From NCBI RefSeq assembly GCF_008704555.1, contig NZ_CP023702.1, forward strand, positions 4,216,001 to 4,280,000: a stretch of 64,000 bases of DNA, written 5' to 3'. The translations under genes and the position numbers were made by a program. The DNA comes from Streptomyces nitrosporeus. GTDB lineage: Bacteria > Actinomycetota > Actinomycetes > Streptomycetales > Streptomycetaceae. Numbering within the stretch: the stretch's first letter is position 1; each line of letters starts with the position of its first letter. Below are positions 51,733 to 60,985 of this stretch, one piece after another. Below the pieces are notes generated by a model. It ran no database searches, was not told where the DNA came from, and saw only the letters and a list, made by a program, of their open reading frames with translations.

Positions 51733-52833
51733 TCAGCGCAGTACGCCCTCCAGGAAGTCGCTGCCCAGCCGGGCGACCACCGTCAGGTCCAGCGCGTGCA
51801 GGACGTACCGGCCCCGGCGGCGGGTGGTGACCAGGCCGGCCTTTTTGAGCACCGCCAGGTGCCGGGAGACCTCGGGCGCCGTGATGCCGTGCAACTCGGC
51901 GAGTTCACCCGTGGTGTACGGGGAACGGGCGAGGTTGCGGCACATGCGCATCCGCATGGGGTGGGCCAGGGCCTCCATCCGGAGCCGGAGCAGATCGACC
52001 GAGGCCGGGGAGGGCAGCTCGGGGCGGTGCACCGGGTAGAGGATCACCGGCCGCCAGTCCGGGGCGTGCAGCACCGTCAGGTGCGGCCAGCCGAACGTGG
52101 TGGGAAGGAGCGTCATCCCCGTCGAGGTGGCGTCGGTACGGCCCTCCGCCAGTTTGTCGACACTGAGCCTGCCGCCCTCCTCGTCGAGGGACAGGGCCGC
52201 GGAGACCGCGCCCATGGCCGCCGCGAGGCCCTTGTGCCGCAGCACCTCCGTCTTGTGCCGGGCGTCGGCCGCCAGCTGGATCCTGGCCCGCTGCCAGGTG
52301 GCGGCGAAGAACGCCTGGTCGCAGTCCTCGAACAGGCGCCTGATCCAGCCCCGTACGGAAGCCGGGTCGTCGAGGAGCCGCCGGCTGAACTCCACCTGCC
52401 GGGGCCCCCTGGCCGCCGCCGTCTCCAGCGCCTGGGACCGGGATTCCGCGTCGGAGAGCGGGGACAGCCCCCCTGCCCCGTACACACCGGCGCAGACGAA
52501 CTCCAGGGCCGCGGAGACGAACCGCTCGTCGTCGAGCCCGTCCAGGATGTCCAGGTCCTCGGCAAGGGTCGTACCGGGCCTGGCGTCCGTGCCCCGGACA
52601 CCGGCGAACGGCATGAAGATGTCGGAGAAGGTGTTCCGCCAGAGGAAATCCGCCTCGCTCATCCGGTCCGCGAGGTCCGGCTCCAGCGACGCGGACGTGG
52701 CGGTGACCCAGCCGTGCAGCCCCGGATGGTGGCCCGGTTCGGAGAGCGCGTGCAGGGCCAGCCCCAGCTCGGCGAGGGGAGAGGTTCCGAAAACGATGCG
52801 CTCCGGGGGCAGCCCCGTGATGTCGATGTGCAC
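51733..52833 (-). CDS. ArsR-like winged-helix regulator with DUF5937
   Basis: The protein has 366 residues. GTG 52833 has GGAGG at a good distance. The DNA-binding domain is at the C-terminus (LAHPMRMRMCRNLARSPYTT, ITAPEVSRHLAVLKKAGLV, then a wing RRRGRYVLHAL). The large N-terminal part is the DUF5937 type found in actinobacterial regulators, often beside MFS exporters. No exporter is here; a 54-residue ORF diverges from it. Confidence 0.87.
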   Translation of the reverse strand: MHIDITGLPPERIVFGTSPLAELGLALHALSEPGHHPGLHGWVTATSASLEPDLADRMSEADFLWRNTFSDIFMPFAGVRGTDARPGTTLAEDLDILDGLDDERFVSAALEFVCAGVYGAGGLSPLSDAESRSQALETAAARGPRQVEFSRRLLDDPASVRGWIRRLFEDCDQAFFAATWQRARIQLAADARHKTEVLRHKGLAAAMGAVSAALSLDEEGGRLSVDKLAEGRTDATSTGMTLLPTTFGWPHLTVLHAPDWRPVILYPVHRPELPSPASVDLLRLRMEALAHPMRMRMCRNLARSPYTTGELAELHGITAPEVSRHLAVLKKAGLVTTRRRGRYVLHALDLTVVARLGSDFLEGVLR

Positions 52834-52936
52834 ACTCACCCCTCCATGGTGGGGGCACCGGACCGCTGGACCAGCCCGTTTGACGGGCCGCGTCAATCCA
52901 CGCCCCGGCCGGCCGGGGCGGAGCCACGCTGGAGAC

Positions 52937-53101
52937 ATGGACACCGTTCAGCAGCAGATCCTCGACAGCTACCGCGCCGCCCGGCACGGCGACGTACCGC
53001 CGCCCCCGCCCGGCCGCCACGAAGCGGAGGTCCTGCGCTCCCTCCTCGGGCGCCTCCTGGCCCCCGGCCCGCGCGGCCCCGGCCCGCCGCCGCGCGGCTG
53101 A
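52937..53101 (+). CDS. Small ORF, 54 residues, unknown
   Basis: It starts at ATG eight bases after GGAG and reads MDTVQQQILDSYRAARHGD, then a run of five prolines, then a second helix EVLRSLLGRLLAPG and a Pro/Gly end. It diverges from the ArsR-like regulator across 103 bases and is followed by a strong terminator, which supports expression. It could be regulated by that neighbour. No family is recognised. Confidence 0.55.
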   Translation: MDTVQQQILDSYRAARHGDVPPPPPGRHEAEVLRSLLGRLLAPGPRGPGPPPRG

Positions 53102-53140
53102 GCGCCCCGTACGGCAGAGCCCTCCGGCCGGCGCCTCCCT

Positions 53141-53179
53141 CCGGGCCCCGCCCGGTGCCTCACCCCGGGCGGGGCCCGG
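53141..53179. terminator. Bidirectional hairpin after the small ORF
   Basis: Perfect 15-base arms (53141-53155 and 53165-53179) surround a 9-base loop between convergent genes. Confidence 0.75.
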
Positions 53180-53182
53180 TGC

Positions 53183-54331
53183 TCACTCCAGGCGGGACAC
53201 GAACCCCGCCACGGCGTCCCGCACGTCGCGGGCGGTCCACTCCAGCCCCGGTGCGGCGACCGTGACCTCGGTGTACGACAGACCGGGCGGCCCCGCGGCG
53301 GCCGGGAACCAGCGGCGGAACAGCGCCACCCCGGTCTCCTCCGCCTGCCGTACGGACGCCTCGTCCAGTACCTCGGGCGGGTACGGCAGCCACACCTGGA
53401 ACTGATGGGTGTGGGGCGGGTCGGGGTGTACGCGGAAGAACGGCACCCCGCTGTCCGCGAGCCCCTTCGCCAGCGCGGCGGCGACCAGCTTCGCGTGGCC
53501 CACGTAGGACGGCAGCCTCGGGAGCTCCCTCTCCAGGCCCAGCAGGGCGGCCAGGGCGGCCGGGTACTGCTGGTAGAGCTGCCCGCCGTAGCGGTGGCGC
53601 CAGGTCCTGGCCTCCTCGACCAGCGTGGCGGGCCCGGCGAGCACCGCGCCGGACATCCCGCCCAGGGACTTGTAGAAGGAGACGTACAAGCTGTCCGCGA
53701 GCGCGGCGGTCTCCGCAGGGCCCCGCCCCAGATGGGGACCGCACTCCCAGAGCCGGGCCCCGTCCAGGTGCACCACCGCGTCGCGGTCCCGGGCCGCGGC
53801 CGCCACGGCCTCCAGCTCCTCCCACGAGGGCAGCACGAAACCGGCGTCCCGCAAGGGAAGTTCCAGCATCAGGGTGCCGAACCGCTCGGGGAAGTCATGG
53901 ATCTCGTCGGCCGTGGGCAGCCGGGGCCGGGTCGTCGGGTGCACCGTGCGCAGCCCGCTCACCGCCGTCAGCGCGCCCCCTTCGCGCAGCTCGGGGTGGG
54001 CGAGGGGATGCAGGGCCACGACCGGGTCGCCCGTGCATGCCGCCCAGCACCGCAGCGCGACCTGCTGCGCCATCGTCCCGGTCGGGAAGAAGGCCGCGGC
54101 CTCCATGCCCAGCAGGTCCGCGGTCCGCCGTTCCACCTCCGCGACGACCCCGCCGCCGTAGGCGTCCGTCCACTCGTCCGGGGCGTGGACCGTGCCGGCG
54201 TCGGCGGCCAGTGAGGCCAGGACCTCGGCCAGGGTGCGGTCGCCGGGGGGCCGGGACAGCACCTTCGCCGACCGCCGCCACGCGGCCAGCCTGCGGTGCT
54301 GCCGCTGTTCATGTACGTCGCTCTCTGCCAT
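53183..54331 (-). CDS. Threonine aldolase/beta-eliminating lyase family protein
   Basis: The protein has 382 residues. The PLP lysine is in SFYKSLGG, and HLDGARLWE holds the Asp that pairs with the pyridine nitrogen. The domain opens at DEWTDAYGGG. Low-specificity threonine aldolases of this family cleave threonine to glycine and acetaldehyde, but related members act on other amino acids. The gene stands alone, divergent from the pan/nad operon. Confidence 0.88.
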   Translation of the reverse strand: MAESDVHEQRQHRRLAAWRRSAKVLSRPPGDRTLAEVLASLAADAGTVHAPDEWTDAYGGGVVAEVERRTADLLGMEAAAFFPTGTMAQQVALRCWAACTGDPVVALHPLAHPELREGGALTAVSGLRTVHPTTRPRLPTADEIHDFPERFGTLMLELPLRDAGFVLPSWEELEAVAAAARDRDAVVHLDGARLWECGPHLGRGPAETAALADSLYVSFYKSLGGMSGAVLAGPATLVEEARTWRHRYGGQLYQQYPAALAALLGLERELPRLPSYVGHAKLVAAALAKGLADSGVPFFRVHPDPPHTHQFQVWLPYPPEVLDEASVRQAEETGVALFRRWFPAAAGPPGLSYTEVTVAAPGLEWTARDVRDAVAGFVSRLE

Positions 54332-54491
54332 GGGACGATCATTCCTCCGGTGGTCCGCCGGTGCCGGCATCCCCCGCGCGCGGAGTTGTCCACAGGCTGT
54401 GGACGGCCGGGGGTGCCGGACAGGGGCTGGCGTAGCATTCAGAGAAGTCGTCCGGTACCCCCTGCGGACTGGAACGGAAGGCCACCGCCCC

Positions 54492-55613
54492 GTGAACGCA
54501 TCAGTTTCCAAGGAGCCCCTCGACGCGAGGGACCGCCCCGCCCGCCTGACCGTGGGCGTCGTCGGCGCGGGCCGCGTCGGACCCGCGCTCGCCGCCTCGC
54601 TGAGGCTCGCCGGGCACCGCCCGGTGGCCGTCTCCGGGGTCTCCGACGCCTCGGTGCGCCGGGCGGCGGCTCTGCTGCCCGGCGTCCCCCTGGTCACCCC
54701 CGCCGAGGTCCTGGCACGGGCCGAGCTGGTGCTGCTGACCGTCCCGGACGACGCCCTGCCGGGCCTGGTCGAGGGCCTGGCCGCGACCGGCGCCGTCCGG
54801 CCGGGGCAGCTGCTCGTCCACACCTCCGGGCGGTACGGCACCGGGGTCCTGGACCCCGCCCGGCGCGCCGGGGCCCTGCCGCTCGCCCTGCACCCGGTGA
54901 TGACCTTCACCGGCACCACCGTCGACGTCCAGCGGCTGGCCGGCTGCTCCTTCGGGGTCACCGCCCCCGAGGAGCTCCAGCTCGCCGCCGAGGCGCTCGT
55001 CATCGAGATGGGCGGCGAACCGGAGCGGATCGCCGAGGAGGCCAGGCCGCTCTACCACGCGGCCCTCGCCCTCGGGGCGAACCACCTGGTCACCCTGGTC
55101 GCCCAGGCCATGGAACTGCTCCGCGGGGCCGGGGTGGGCGCACCCGACCGGATGCTCGGACCGCTCCTCTCGGCCGCCCTCGACAACGCCCTGCGCTCCG
55201 GCGACGCGGCGCTGACGGGCCCCGTCGCCCGCGGGGACGCGGGCACCGTGGCCGCGCACATACACGAGCTGCGTACACACGCCCCGCAGACGGTGGCCGG
55301 ATACCTGGCCATGGCCCGCGCCACGGCCGACCGGGCGTTGGACCACGGCCTGCTCAAGCCGGAGTTCGCCGAGGACCTCCTGGAGGTCCTCTCGGACCGC
55401 GCGAACGGCGTGCCCGGCCGCCCGGACGGGCATTCCGCCCGAGGCGGACGGAGCCGCCCGGACGAGGACGGCCGGGACGCGGGGGACGCCCCGCACAGCG
55501 AGGACGGCCGGGACCGGAAGAGCGGCCCGGACGACGAGGACGGCCGGGACCGGAAGAGCGGCCCGGACCAGGAGAACGGCCCGGAGGAGTCCGGGCCGGG
55601 AGAGAGCCGATGA
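54492..55613 (+). CDS. Rossmann/DUF2520 oxidoreductase, PanG-like candidate
   Basis: The protein has 373 residues; GTG 54492 is preceded by GGAAGG. GVVGAGRVGPALAASL is the dinucleotide fold; HPVMTF with the C-terminal helical DUF2520 domain (YHAALALGANHLVTL) follows. The family includes PanG, an alternative ketopantoate reductase described in Francisella. It overlaps panC (ATGA), so ketopantoate reduction is a reasonable inference. The last 65 residues are a charged repeat tail (EDGRDRKSGPD twice) absent from the core family. Confidence 0.85.
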   Translation: MNASVSKEPLDARDRPARLTVGVVGAGRVGPALAASLRLAGHRPVAVSGVSDASVRRAAALLPGVPLVTPAEVLARAELVLLTVPDDALPGLVEGLAATGAVRPGQLLVHTSGRYGTGVLDPARRAGALPLALHPVMTFTGTTVDVQRLAGCSFGVTAPEELQLAAEALVIEMGGEPERIAEEARPLYHAALALGANHLVTLVAQAMELLRGAGVGAPDRMLGPLLSAALDNALRSGDAALTGPVARGDAGTVAAHIHELRTHAPQTVAGYLAMARATADRALDHGLLKPEFAEDLLEVLSDRANGVPGRPDGHSARGGRSRPDEDGRDAGDAPHSEDGRDRKSGPDDEDGRDRKSGPDQENGPEESGPGESR

Positions 55614-56617
55614 CCACCGCACCCGCCACCCTGCTGCCCACCGCCGCCGCGCTGCACGCCCTGGACCGGCCCGCCGGCGCACGGCGCGCCGTCGTGATGA
55701 CCATGGGCGCCCTCCACGACGGCCACGCCACCCTGATCCGCGCGGCCCGGGACGCCGTGGGCCCCGGGGGCCAGGTCGTCGCCACCGTCTTCGTGAACCC
55801 GCTGCAGTTCGGTGAGGCCGCCGACCTGGAGCGCTACCCCCGCACCCTCGACGCCGACCTCGCCGTGGCCGGCCGGGCCGGGGCCGACGCGGTCTTCGCC
55901 CCCTCCGTCGACGAGGTCTACCCCGGCGGCGACCCGCAGGTCAGGATCACCGCAGGCCCCATGGGCGAGCGGCTGGAGGGCGCCGCCCGCCCCGGCCACT
56001 TCGACGGCATGCTCACCGTCGTCGCCAAGCTGCTCCACCTCACCCGGCCCGACGAGGCGTTCTACGGTCAGAAGGACGCCCAGCAGCTGGCACTGATCCG
56101 CCGCATGGCACGGGACCTGAACTTCGGTGTCGGCATCACCGCCGTGCCCACGGTCCGCGACCCGGACGGCCTCGCGCTCTCCAGCCGCAACCGCTTCCTG
56201 AGCCCCGGGGAGCGGCGTACCGCGCTGGCCCTGTCCCGGGCGCTGTTCGCGGCCCGCGACCGGCTGGCCGCGCAGCAGGCGCTGCACGCCCGCGCCCACG
56301 CCGTACAGCCCGGCAACGACCGGGCGGCCGGGCTCACCCGGCTCGGCGAGGCCCGGCTGGCGGCCGACGCGCAGGCGGTGGCGCTGGCCCGGCCGGCCGT
56401 GGAGGCCGGCGCGGTGCGCGCCGCCGCGCAGGCCGTGCTGGACGAGGCGGCCGGGGAGCCGGTGCCGCTCCACCTCGACTACCTGGCGCTCGTCGACCCC
56501 GCGGACTTCACCGAGCTCCCCGACGACCGTGCCGAGGGCGAAGCGTTCCTCGTCGTCGCCGCGCGGGTGGGCTCCACCCGTCTGATCGACAACATCCCGC
56601 TGAACCTCGGAGTCTGA
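55610..56617 (+). CDS. panC: Pantothenate synthetase
   Basis: The protein has 335 residues, longer than the usual 280-310. MTMGALHDGHATLI carries the nucleotide HxGH motif; FVNPLQFGEAADLERYPR, YGQKDAQQ and SSRNRFLSP are conserved. It joins pantoate and beta-alanine with ATP. The extra length is an Ala/Arg-rich insert near residues 212-265. The start overlaps the DUF2520 gene stop. Confidence 0.95.
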   Translation: MTTAPATLLPTAAALHALDRPAGARRAVVMTMGALHDGHATLIRAARDAVGPGGQVVATVFVNPLQFGEAADLERYPRTLDADLAVAGRAGADAVFAPSVDEVYPGGDPQVRITAGPMGERLEGAARPGHFDGMLTVVAKLLHLTRPDEAFYGQKDAQQLALIRRMARDLNFGVGITAVPTVRDPDGLALSSRNRFLSPGERRTALALSRALFAARDRLAAQQALHARAHAVQPGNDRAAGLTRLGEARLAADAQAVALARPAVEAGAVRAAAQAVLDEAAGEPVPLHLDYLALVDPADFTELPDDRAEGEAFLVVAARVGSTRLIDNIPLNLGV

Positions 56618-56618
56618 C

Positions 56619-58382
56619 GTGACCGGAATACGGCTGACCGCCCCCGCCCCGGGCTGGTCCATCGAAGCGGACGTGGTCGTCGTCGGCTCCGGCGTGGCGG
56701 GTCTCACCACGGCCCTGCGCTGTGCGGCGGCCGGCCTCGCCACCGTCGTCGTCACCAAGGCCCGGCTGGACGACGGGTCCACCCGCTGGGCGCAGGGCGG
56801 CATCGCCGCGGCGCTGGGCGAGGGCGACACCCCCGAACAGCACCTGGACGACACCCTGGTCGCCGGAGCCGGGCTGTGCGACGAGACCGCGGTGCGGACC
56901 CTGGTCACCGAGGGCCCCGGCGCGGTGCGCCGGCTGATCGGTACCGGCGCCCGGTTCGACACGAACGACTCCGGCGCCATCGCCCTGACCCGCGAGGGCG
57001 GCCACCACCGCCGCCGTATCGCGCACGCGGGCGGCGACGCGACGGGCGCGGAGATCTCCCGCGCCCTGGTCGGGGCGGTCCGTGCCGCCGCCCTGCGCAC
57101 CATCGAGAACGCCCTGGTCCTCGACCTGCTCACCGACGCCGAAGGCCGTACGGCGGGCGTCACCCTGCACGTCATGGGCGAGGGCCAGCACGACGGGGTC
57201 GGCGCCGTCCACGCCCCGGCGGTGGTCCTCGCCACCGGAGGCATGGGACAGGTCTTCTCCTCCACCACCAACCCCCCCGTCTCCACCGGTGACGGGGTCG
57301 CGCTCGCGCTGCGGGCCGGCGCGGAGGTCTCCGACCTGGAGTTCGTCCAGTTCCACCCGACGGTCCTGTTCCTCGGGGCGGACCGAGAGGGGCAGCAGCC
57401 GCTGGTCTCCGAGGCGGTACGCGGAGAGGGCGCCCACCTCGTGGACGCCCAGGGCACCCGCTTCATGCTCGGGCAGCACGAACTCGCCGAGCTGGCCCCC
57501 CGCGACGTCGTCGCCAAGGCCATCACCCGGCAGATGCACCTGCACGGCACCGAGCACATGTACCTCGACGCCCGCCACTTCGGTGCCGCCATGTGGGAGC
57601 GGCGCTTCCCGACGATCCTGGCCGCCTGCCGCGCCCACGGCATCGACCCGGTCACCGAGCCGGTACCGGTGGCGCCCGCCGCGCACTACGCCTCGGGCGG
57701 GGTCCGGACGGACCTCAGGGGCCGTACGACGGTCCCCGGCCTGTACGCCTGCGGGGAGACCGCCTGCACCGGTGTGCACGGCGCGAACCGGCTGGCGTCC
57801 AACTCCCTCCTGGAGGGACTGGTCTTCGCCGAGCGCATCGCGGACGACATCGTGGCGGCGGGTCCCAGGGAGCGGCCGGTGCCGGCCCCCCGCGGTGCCG
57901 GGGACCCGGCGCCGGTCCCGCTGCTGGCCGCCGAGTCGCGCACCGAGATCCAGCGGATCATGACCCGGGGCGCCGGAGTCATCCGCTCCGCCGAGGGCCT
58001 CGCCGCCGCGGCCGGACAGCTGGAGGAGCTCCGGCGCACCGCCGAGGCCGCCGGTGAGGAGCCGGGCGCCGCCAAGGACGCGGTCCCCGGAGTGGAGGCG
58101 TGGGAGGCCACCAACCTGCTCCTCGTCTCCCGGGTCCTGGTCGCCGCCGCCCGGCAGCGTGAGGAGACCCGCGGCTGCCACTGGCGCGAGGACCGGCCCG
58201 ACCGTGACGACACCGAGTGGCGCCGCCACATCATCGTCCGTACCGCCCCCGGCCGGCAGCCGGCCGTGAGCCGCACGGACACCGCCGCGTTCCCGCCCGT
58301 ACGCCCCGCGGGCCGGGCGGAGGCCGCCGCACCCAGCACCCCGAACCACCCCGCCGACGCCCCTCAGGAGCCGCAGCCGTGA
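56619..58382 (+). CDS. nadB: L-aspartate oxidase
   Basis: The protein has 587 residues, GTG start one base after panC. VVVVGSGVAGLTTAL binds FAD; STRWAQGGIAAAL, HYASGGVRTDL and GANRLASNSLLEGL are family signatures. It makes iminoaspartate, the NAD precursor. NadA is not in the window. The C-terminal 50 residues are a variable Pro-rich tail. Confidence 0.96.
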   Translation: MTGIRLTAPAPGWSIEADVVVVGSGVAGLTTALRCAAAGLATVVVTKARLDDGSTRWAQGGIAAALGEGDTPEQHLDDTLVAGAGLCDETAVRTLVTEGPGAVRRLIGTGARFDTNDSGAIALTREGGHHRRRIAHAGGDATGAEISRALVGAVRAAALRTIENALVLDLLTDAEGRTAGVTLHVMGEGQHDGVGAVHAPAVVLATGGMGQVFSSTTNPPVSTGDGVALALRAGAEVSDLEFVQFHPTVLFLGADREGQQPLVSEAVRGEGAHLVDAQGTRFMLGQHELAELAPRDVVAKAITRQMHLHGTEHMYLDARHFGAAMWERRFPTILAACRAHGIDPVTEPVPVAPAAHYASGGVRTDLRGRTTVPGLYACGETACTGVHGANRLASNSLLEGLVFAERIADDIVAAGPRERPVPAPRGAGDPAPVPLLAAESRTEIQRIMTRGAGVIRSAEGLAAAAGQLEELRRTAEAAGEEPGAAKDAVPGVEAWEATNLLLVSRVLVAAARQREETRGCHWREDRPDRDDTEWRRHIIVRTAPGRQPAVSRTDTAAFPPVRPAGRAEAAAPSTPNHPADAPQEPQP

Positions 58383-59425
58383 GCACGCCCGAAGAGAACC
58401 CCCGCCCCACCCCCGTGGACGTACCGCTGATCCACATCGGTGCCGCCCCCGAGGCGTCCGGCGGCTGCGGTGACGGCTGCGGCTGCGGCGGTTACGACGC
58501 CGACGCCCTGGAATGCGGGCTGGACCCGGCGCTCGCTCAGCTCCTCGCCGACTCCGGCCTGGACCCGGTGCAGATCGAGGACATCGCCCATGTCGCGATC
58601 GAGGAGGACCTGGACGGCGGGGTGGACGTGACGACCGTGGCGACCGTCCCCGAGGACGCGGTCGCCACCGGTGACTTCACCGCCCGTGAGGCCGGTGTGG
58701 TCGCTGGCCTGCGCGTGGCCGAGGCCGTCCTGTCCATCGTGTGCACGGACGAGTTCGAGGTCGAGCGGCACGTCGAGGACGGCGACCGCGTCGTACCGGG
58801 CCAGAAGCTGCTCACCGTCACCACCCGCACCCGCGACCTGCTCACCGGCGAGCGCAGCGCGCTGAACCTGCTCTGCCGCCTCTCCGGCATCGCGACCGCC
58901 ACCCGGGCCTGGGCCGACGTCCTCCAGGACACCAAGGCACGGGTGCGGGACACCCGCAAGACGACCCCGGGGCTGCGCGCGCTGGAGAAGTACGCGGTGC
59001 GCTGCGGCGGGGGCGTCAACCACCGGATGTCGCTGGTGGACGCGGCCCTCGTCAAGGACAACCACGTGATCGCGGCAGGCGGTGTGGCCGAGGCGTTCAC
59101 GCGTGTGCGGGCCGCCTTCCCCGAGCTGCCGATCGAGGTCGAGGTCGACACCCTGCGGCAGGTCGGCGAGGTGCTGGAGGCGGGCGCCGACCTGATCCTG
59201 CTGGACAACTTCACCCCGGCCCTGACCGCCGAGGCGGTGGCGCTCGTCGGCGGCCGCGCGGTACTGGAGTCCTCGGGCCGGCTCACCCTGGACACGGCTC
59301 GCGCCTACGCCGAGGCGGGCGTCGACTACCTGGCCGTCGGGGCGCTCACCCACTCCTCGCCGATCCTCGACATCGGCCTGGACTTCCGTGACGCCGAGGG
59401 CCAGGCCGACGGGACCGGCGTCTGA
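58379..59425 (+). CDS. nadC: Nicotinate-nucleotide pyrophosphorylase with Cys-rich N-terminus
   Basis: The protein has 348 residues. The catalytic part has RDTRKTTPGLRALEKYAV, GGGVNHRMSLVDA and ALVKDNH. It turns quinolinate and PRPP into nicotinate mononucleotide. About 60 residues precede the catalytic domain and contain SGGCGDGCGCGGY, four cysteines in six spaced positions able to bind a metal. The GTG overlaps the nadB stop. Confidence 0.95.
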   Translation: MSTPEENPRPTPVDVPLIHIGAAPEASGGCGDGCGCGGYDADALECGLDPALAQLLADSGLDPVQIEDIAHVAIEEDLDGGVDVTTVATVPEDAVATGDFTAREAGVVAGLRVAEAVLSIVCTDEFEVERHVEDGDRVVPGQKLLTVTTRTRDLLTGERSALNLLCRLSGIATATRAWADVLQDTKARVRDTRKTTPGLRALEKYAVRCGGGVNHRMSLVDAALVKDNHVIAAGGVAEAFTRVRAAFPELPIEVEVDTLRQVGEVLEAGADLILLDNFTPALTAEAVALVGGRAVLESSGRLTLDTARAYAEAGVDYLAVGALTHSSPILDIGLDFRDAEGQADGTGV

Positions 59426-60222
59426 TGCTGCTCACCATCGACGTCGGCAACTCGCACACGGTCCTCGGGCTGTTCGACGGGGAGGAGATCGTCGAGCACT
59501 GGCGTATCTCCACCGACGCCCGGCGTACCGCGGACGAACTGGCCGTACTGCTCCAGGGGCTCATGGGGATGCACCCGCTGCTCGGGATGGAGCTGGGCGA
59601 CGGCATCGAGGGCATCGCGATCTGCTCCACCGTCCCCGCCGTCCTGCACGAACTCCGCGAGGTCACCCGCCGTTACTACGGCGACGTCCCGGCCGTCCTG
59701 GTGGAGCCGGGTGTCAGGACGGGGGTGCCGATCCTCATGGACAACCCGAAGGAGGTCGGCGCGGACCGCATCGTCAACGCGGTCGCCGCGGTCGAGCTCT
59801 ACGGCGGTCCGGCGATCGTCGTCGACCTCGGCACGGCCACCACCTTCGACGCGGTCTCCGCCCGGGGCGAGTACACGGGCGGTGTGATCGCGCCCGGTAT
59901 CGAGATCTCGGTGGAGGCCCTCGGGGCCAAGGGCGCCCAGCTCCGCAAGATCGAGCTGGCCAGGCCGCGCAGCGTGATCGGCAAGAACACCGTCGAGGCC
60001 ATGCAGTCCGGCATCGTGTTCGGCTTCGCCGGCCAGATCGACGGGGTCGTCGAGCGGATGAAGAAGGAGCTGGCGGCCGACCCGGACGACGTCACCGTCA
60101 TCGCGACGGGGGGCCTTGCTCCGATGGTGTTGGGAGAGTCCTCCGTCATCGACGAGCACGAGCCCTGGCTGACGCTGATCGGACTGCGCCTGGTGTACGA
60201 ACGCAACATCGCCCGTACCTAG
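59425..60222 (+). CDS. coaX: Type III pantothenate kinase
   Basis: The protein has 265 residues. TIDVGNSHTVLGLF is the phosphate loop, GADRIVNAVAA and VDLGTATTFD the other ASKHA-fold motifs. It phosphorylates pantothenate, the first committed CoA step, in a feedback-resistant way. Its ATG overlaps the nadC stop (TGATG), ending the operon. Confidence 0.95.
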   Translation: MLLTIDVGNSHTVLGLFDGEEIVEHWRISTDARRTADELAVLLQGLMGMHPLLGMELGDGIEGIAICSTVPAVLHELREVTRRYYGDVPAVLVEPGVRTGVPILMDNPKEVGADRIVNAVAAVELYGGPAIVVDLGTATTFDAVSARGEYTGGVIAPGIEISVEALGAKGAQLRKIELARPRSVIGKNTVEAMQSGIVFGFAGQIDGVVERMKKELAADPDDVTVIATGGLAPMVLGESSVIDEHEPWLTLIGLRLVYERNIART

Positions 60223-60319
60223 GCGACCGGGCGGTCACCTGCGGGAACAGCCCGGCGGCCGGGGTGGAAACGCCGCGCCGCCGGGCGGCCCGTTAAGCCG
60301 ATTTTGTCCATTTAGCACG

Positions 60320-60325
60320 TATTGT
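60320..60325 (+). promoter_or_regulatory. -10 box TATTGT, leaderless gene at 60332
   Basis: TATTGT is six bases before the ATG; the flanks are AT-richer than average. Confidence 0.5.
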
Positions 60326-60331
60326 CAGGCC

Positions 60332-60937
60332 ATGCCCACGCCCTACGGATCACGCGGCGGCATGGCGTTCGGTGCGGACGAGCTGCGGGTGCTCCGACGC
60401 GCTCTCGCCCATGCCCTCCACTCCACGCCCCTGCCGGAAGAGGATGTCCAGGACTGTCTGCGGCTCGCGGACCGCGTGGACGAGGTGGCGCGCGAGGCGG
60501 GCAGGCTCCGCGCCTTCCTCCTCGCCGACCTCGCCCGCTACCGGGAAGCGCTGCCCGGCTCGCTCAGCGGCTATCTGGAGCTGCTGCAGGACGCCCTCGC
60601 CGCCGGCTACGACCCCCGCCCCGAGGACCTCGCGGCCCTGCGTGCCCTGCGCGGCGGCCCGGACGCCGCGGCGCTCCTGGAGCGCTGCCAGGTGATCGCG
60701 GAACGCTCGGTCCGGGCCCGCCTCGCCGGGCACCCGGCACCGTCCGCGCCGGCCCCCCGCAGCCGGCTCCTGGCCCTGCCCGGCGGCCGGGCCGCCGCCG
60801 GACCGGAGCACCCGAAGACGCCGGCGGGCCCGGACGCGCCCGCCCGCCCGAGGCCGGCGCCCAAGCCCTCGGAGGTCTTCCCGCCGCGCCGCCGCCCGGC
60901 TCCGGCGCCCCCGTCGGAGGAGCGGGCCGTGTCCTGA
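60332..60937 (+). CDS. Conserved hypothetical protein
   Basis: The protein has 201 residues. The first 130 residues are helical (ELRVLRRALAHALHSTPLPE, DRVDEVAREAGRLRAFLLAD); the last 70 are Pro/Ala-rich and disordered. No membrane segment or enzyme motif is seen. I cannot name a function. It is monocistronic with a hairpin downstream. Confidence 0.75.
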   Translation: MPTPYGSRGGMAFGADELRVLRRALAHALHSTPLPEEDVQDCLRLADRVDEVAREAGRLRAFLLADLARYREALPGSLSGYLELLQDALAAGYDPRPEDLAALRALRGGPDAAALLERCQVIAERSVRARLAGHPAPSAPAPRSRLLALPGGRAAAGPEHPKTPAGPDAPARPRPAPKPSEVFPPRRRPAPAPPSEERAVS

Positions 60938-60950
60938 CACGGCCGCGCAC

Positions 60951-60985
60951 GGGAGGCGGCCCGCCCCTGAGGGCCGCCGCCTCCC
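60951..60985 (+). terminator. Hairpin after the gene at 60332
   Basis: Ten-base arms GGGAGGCGGC and GCCGCCTCCC surround a 15-base loop. Confidence 0.6.
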
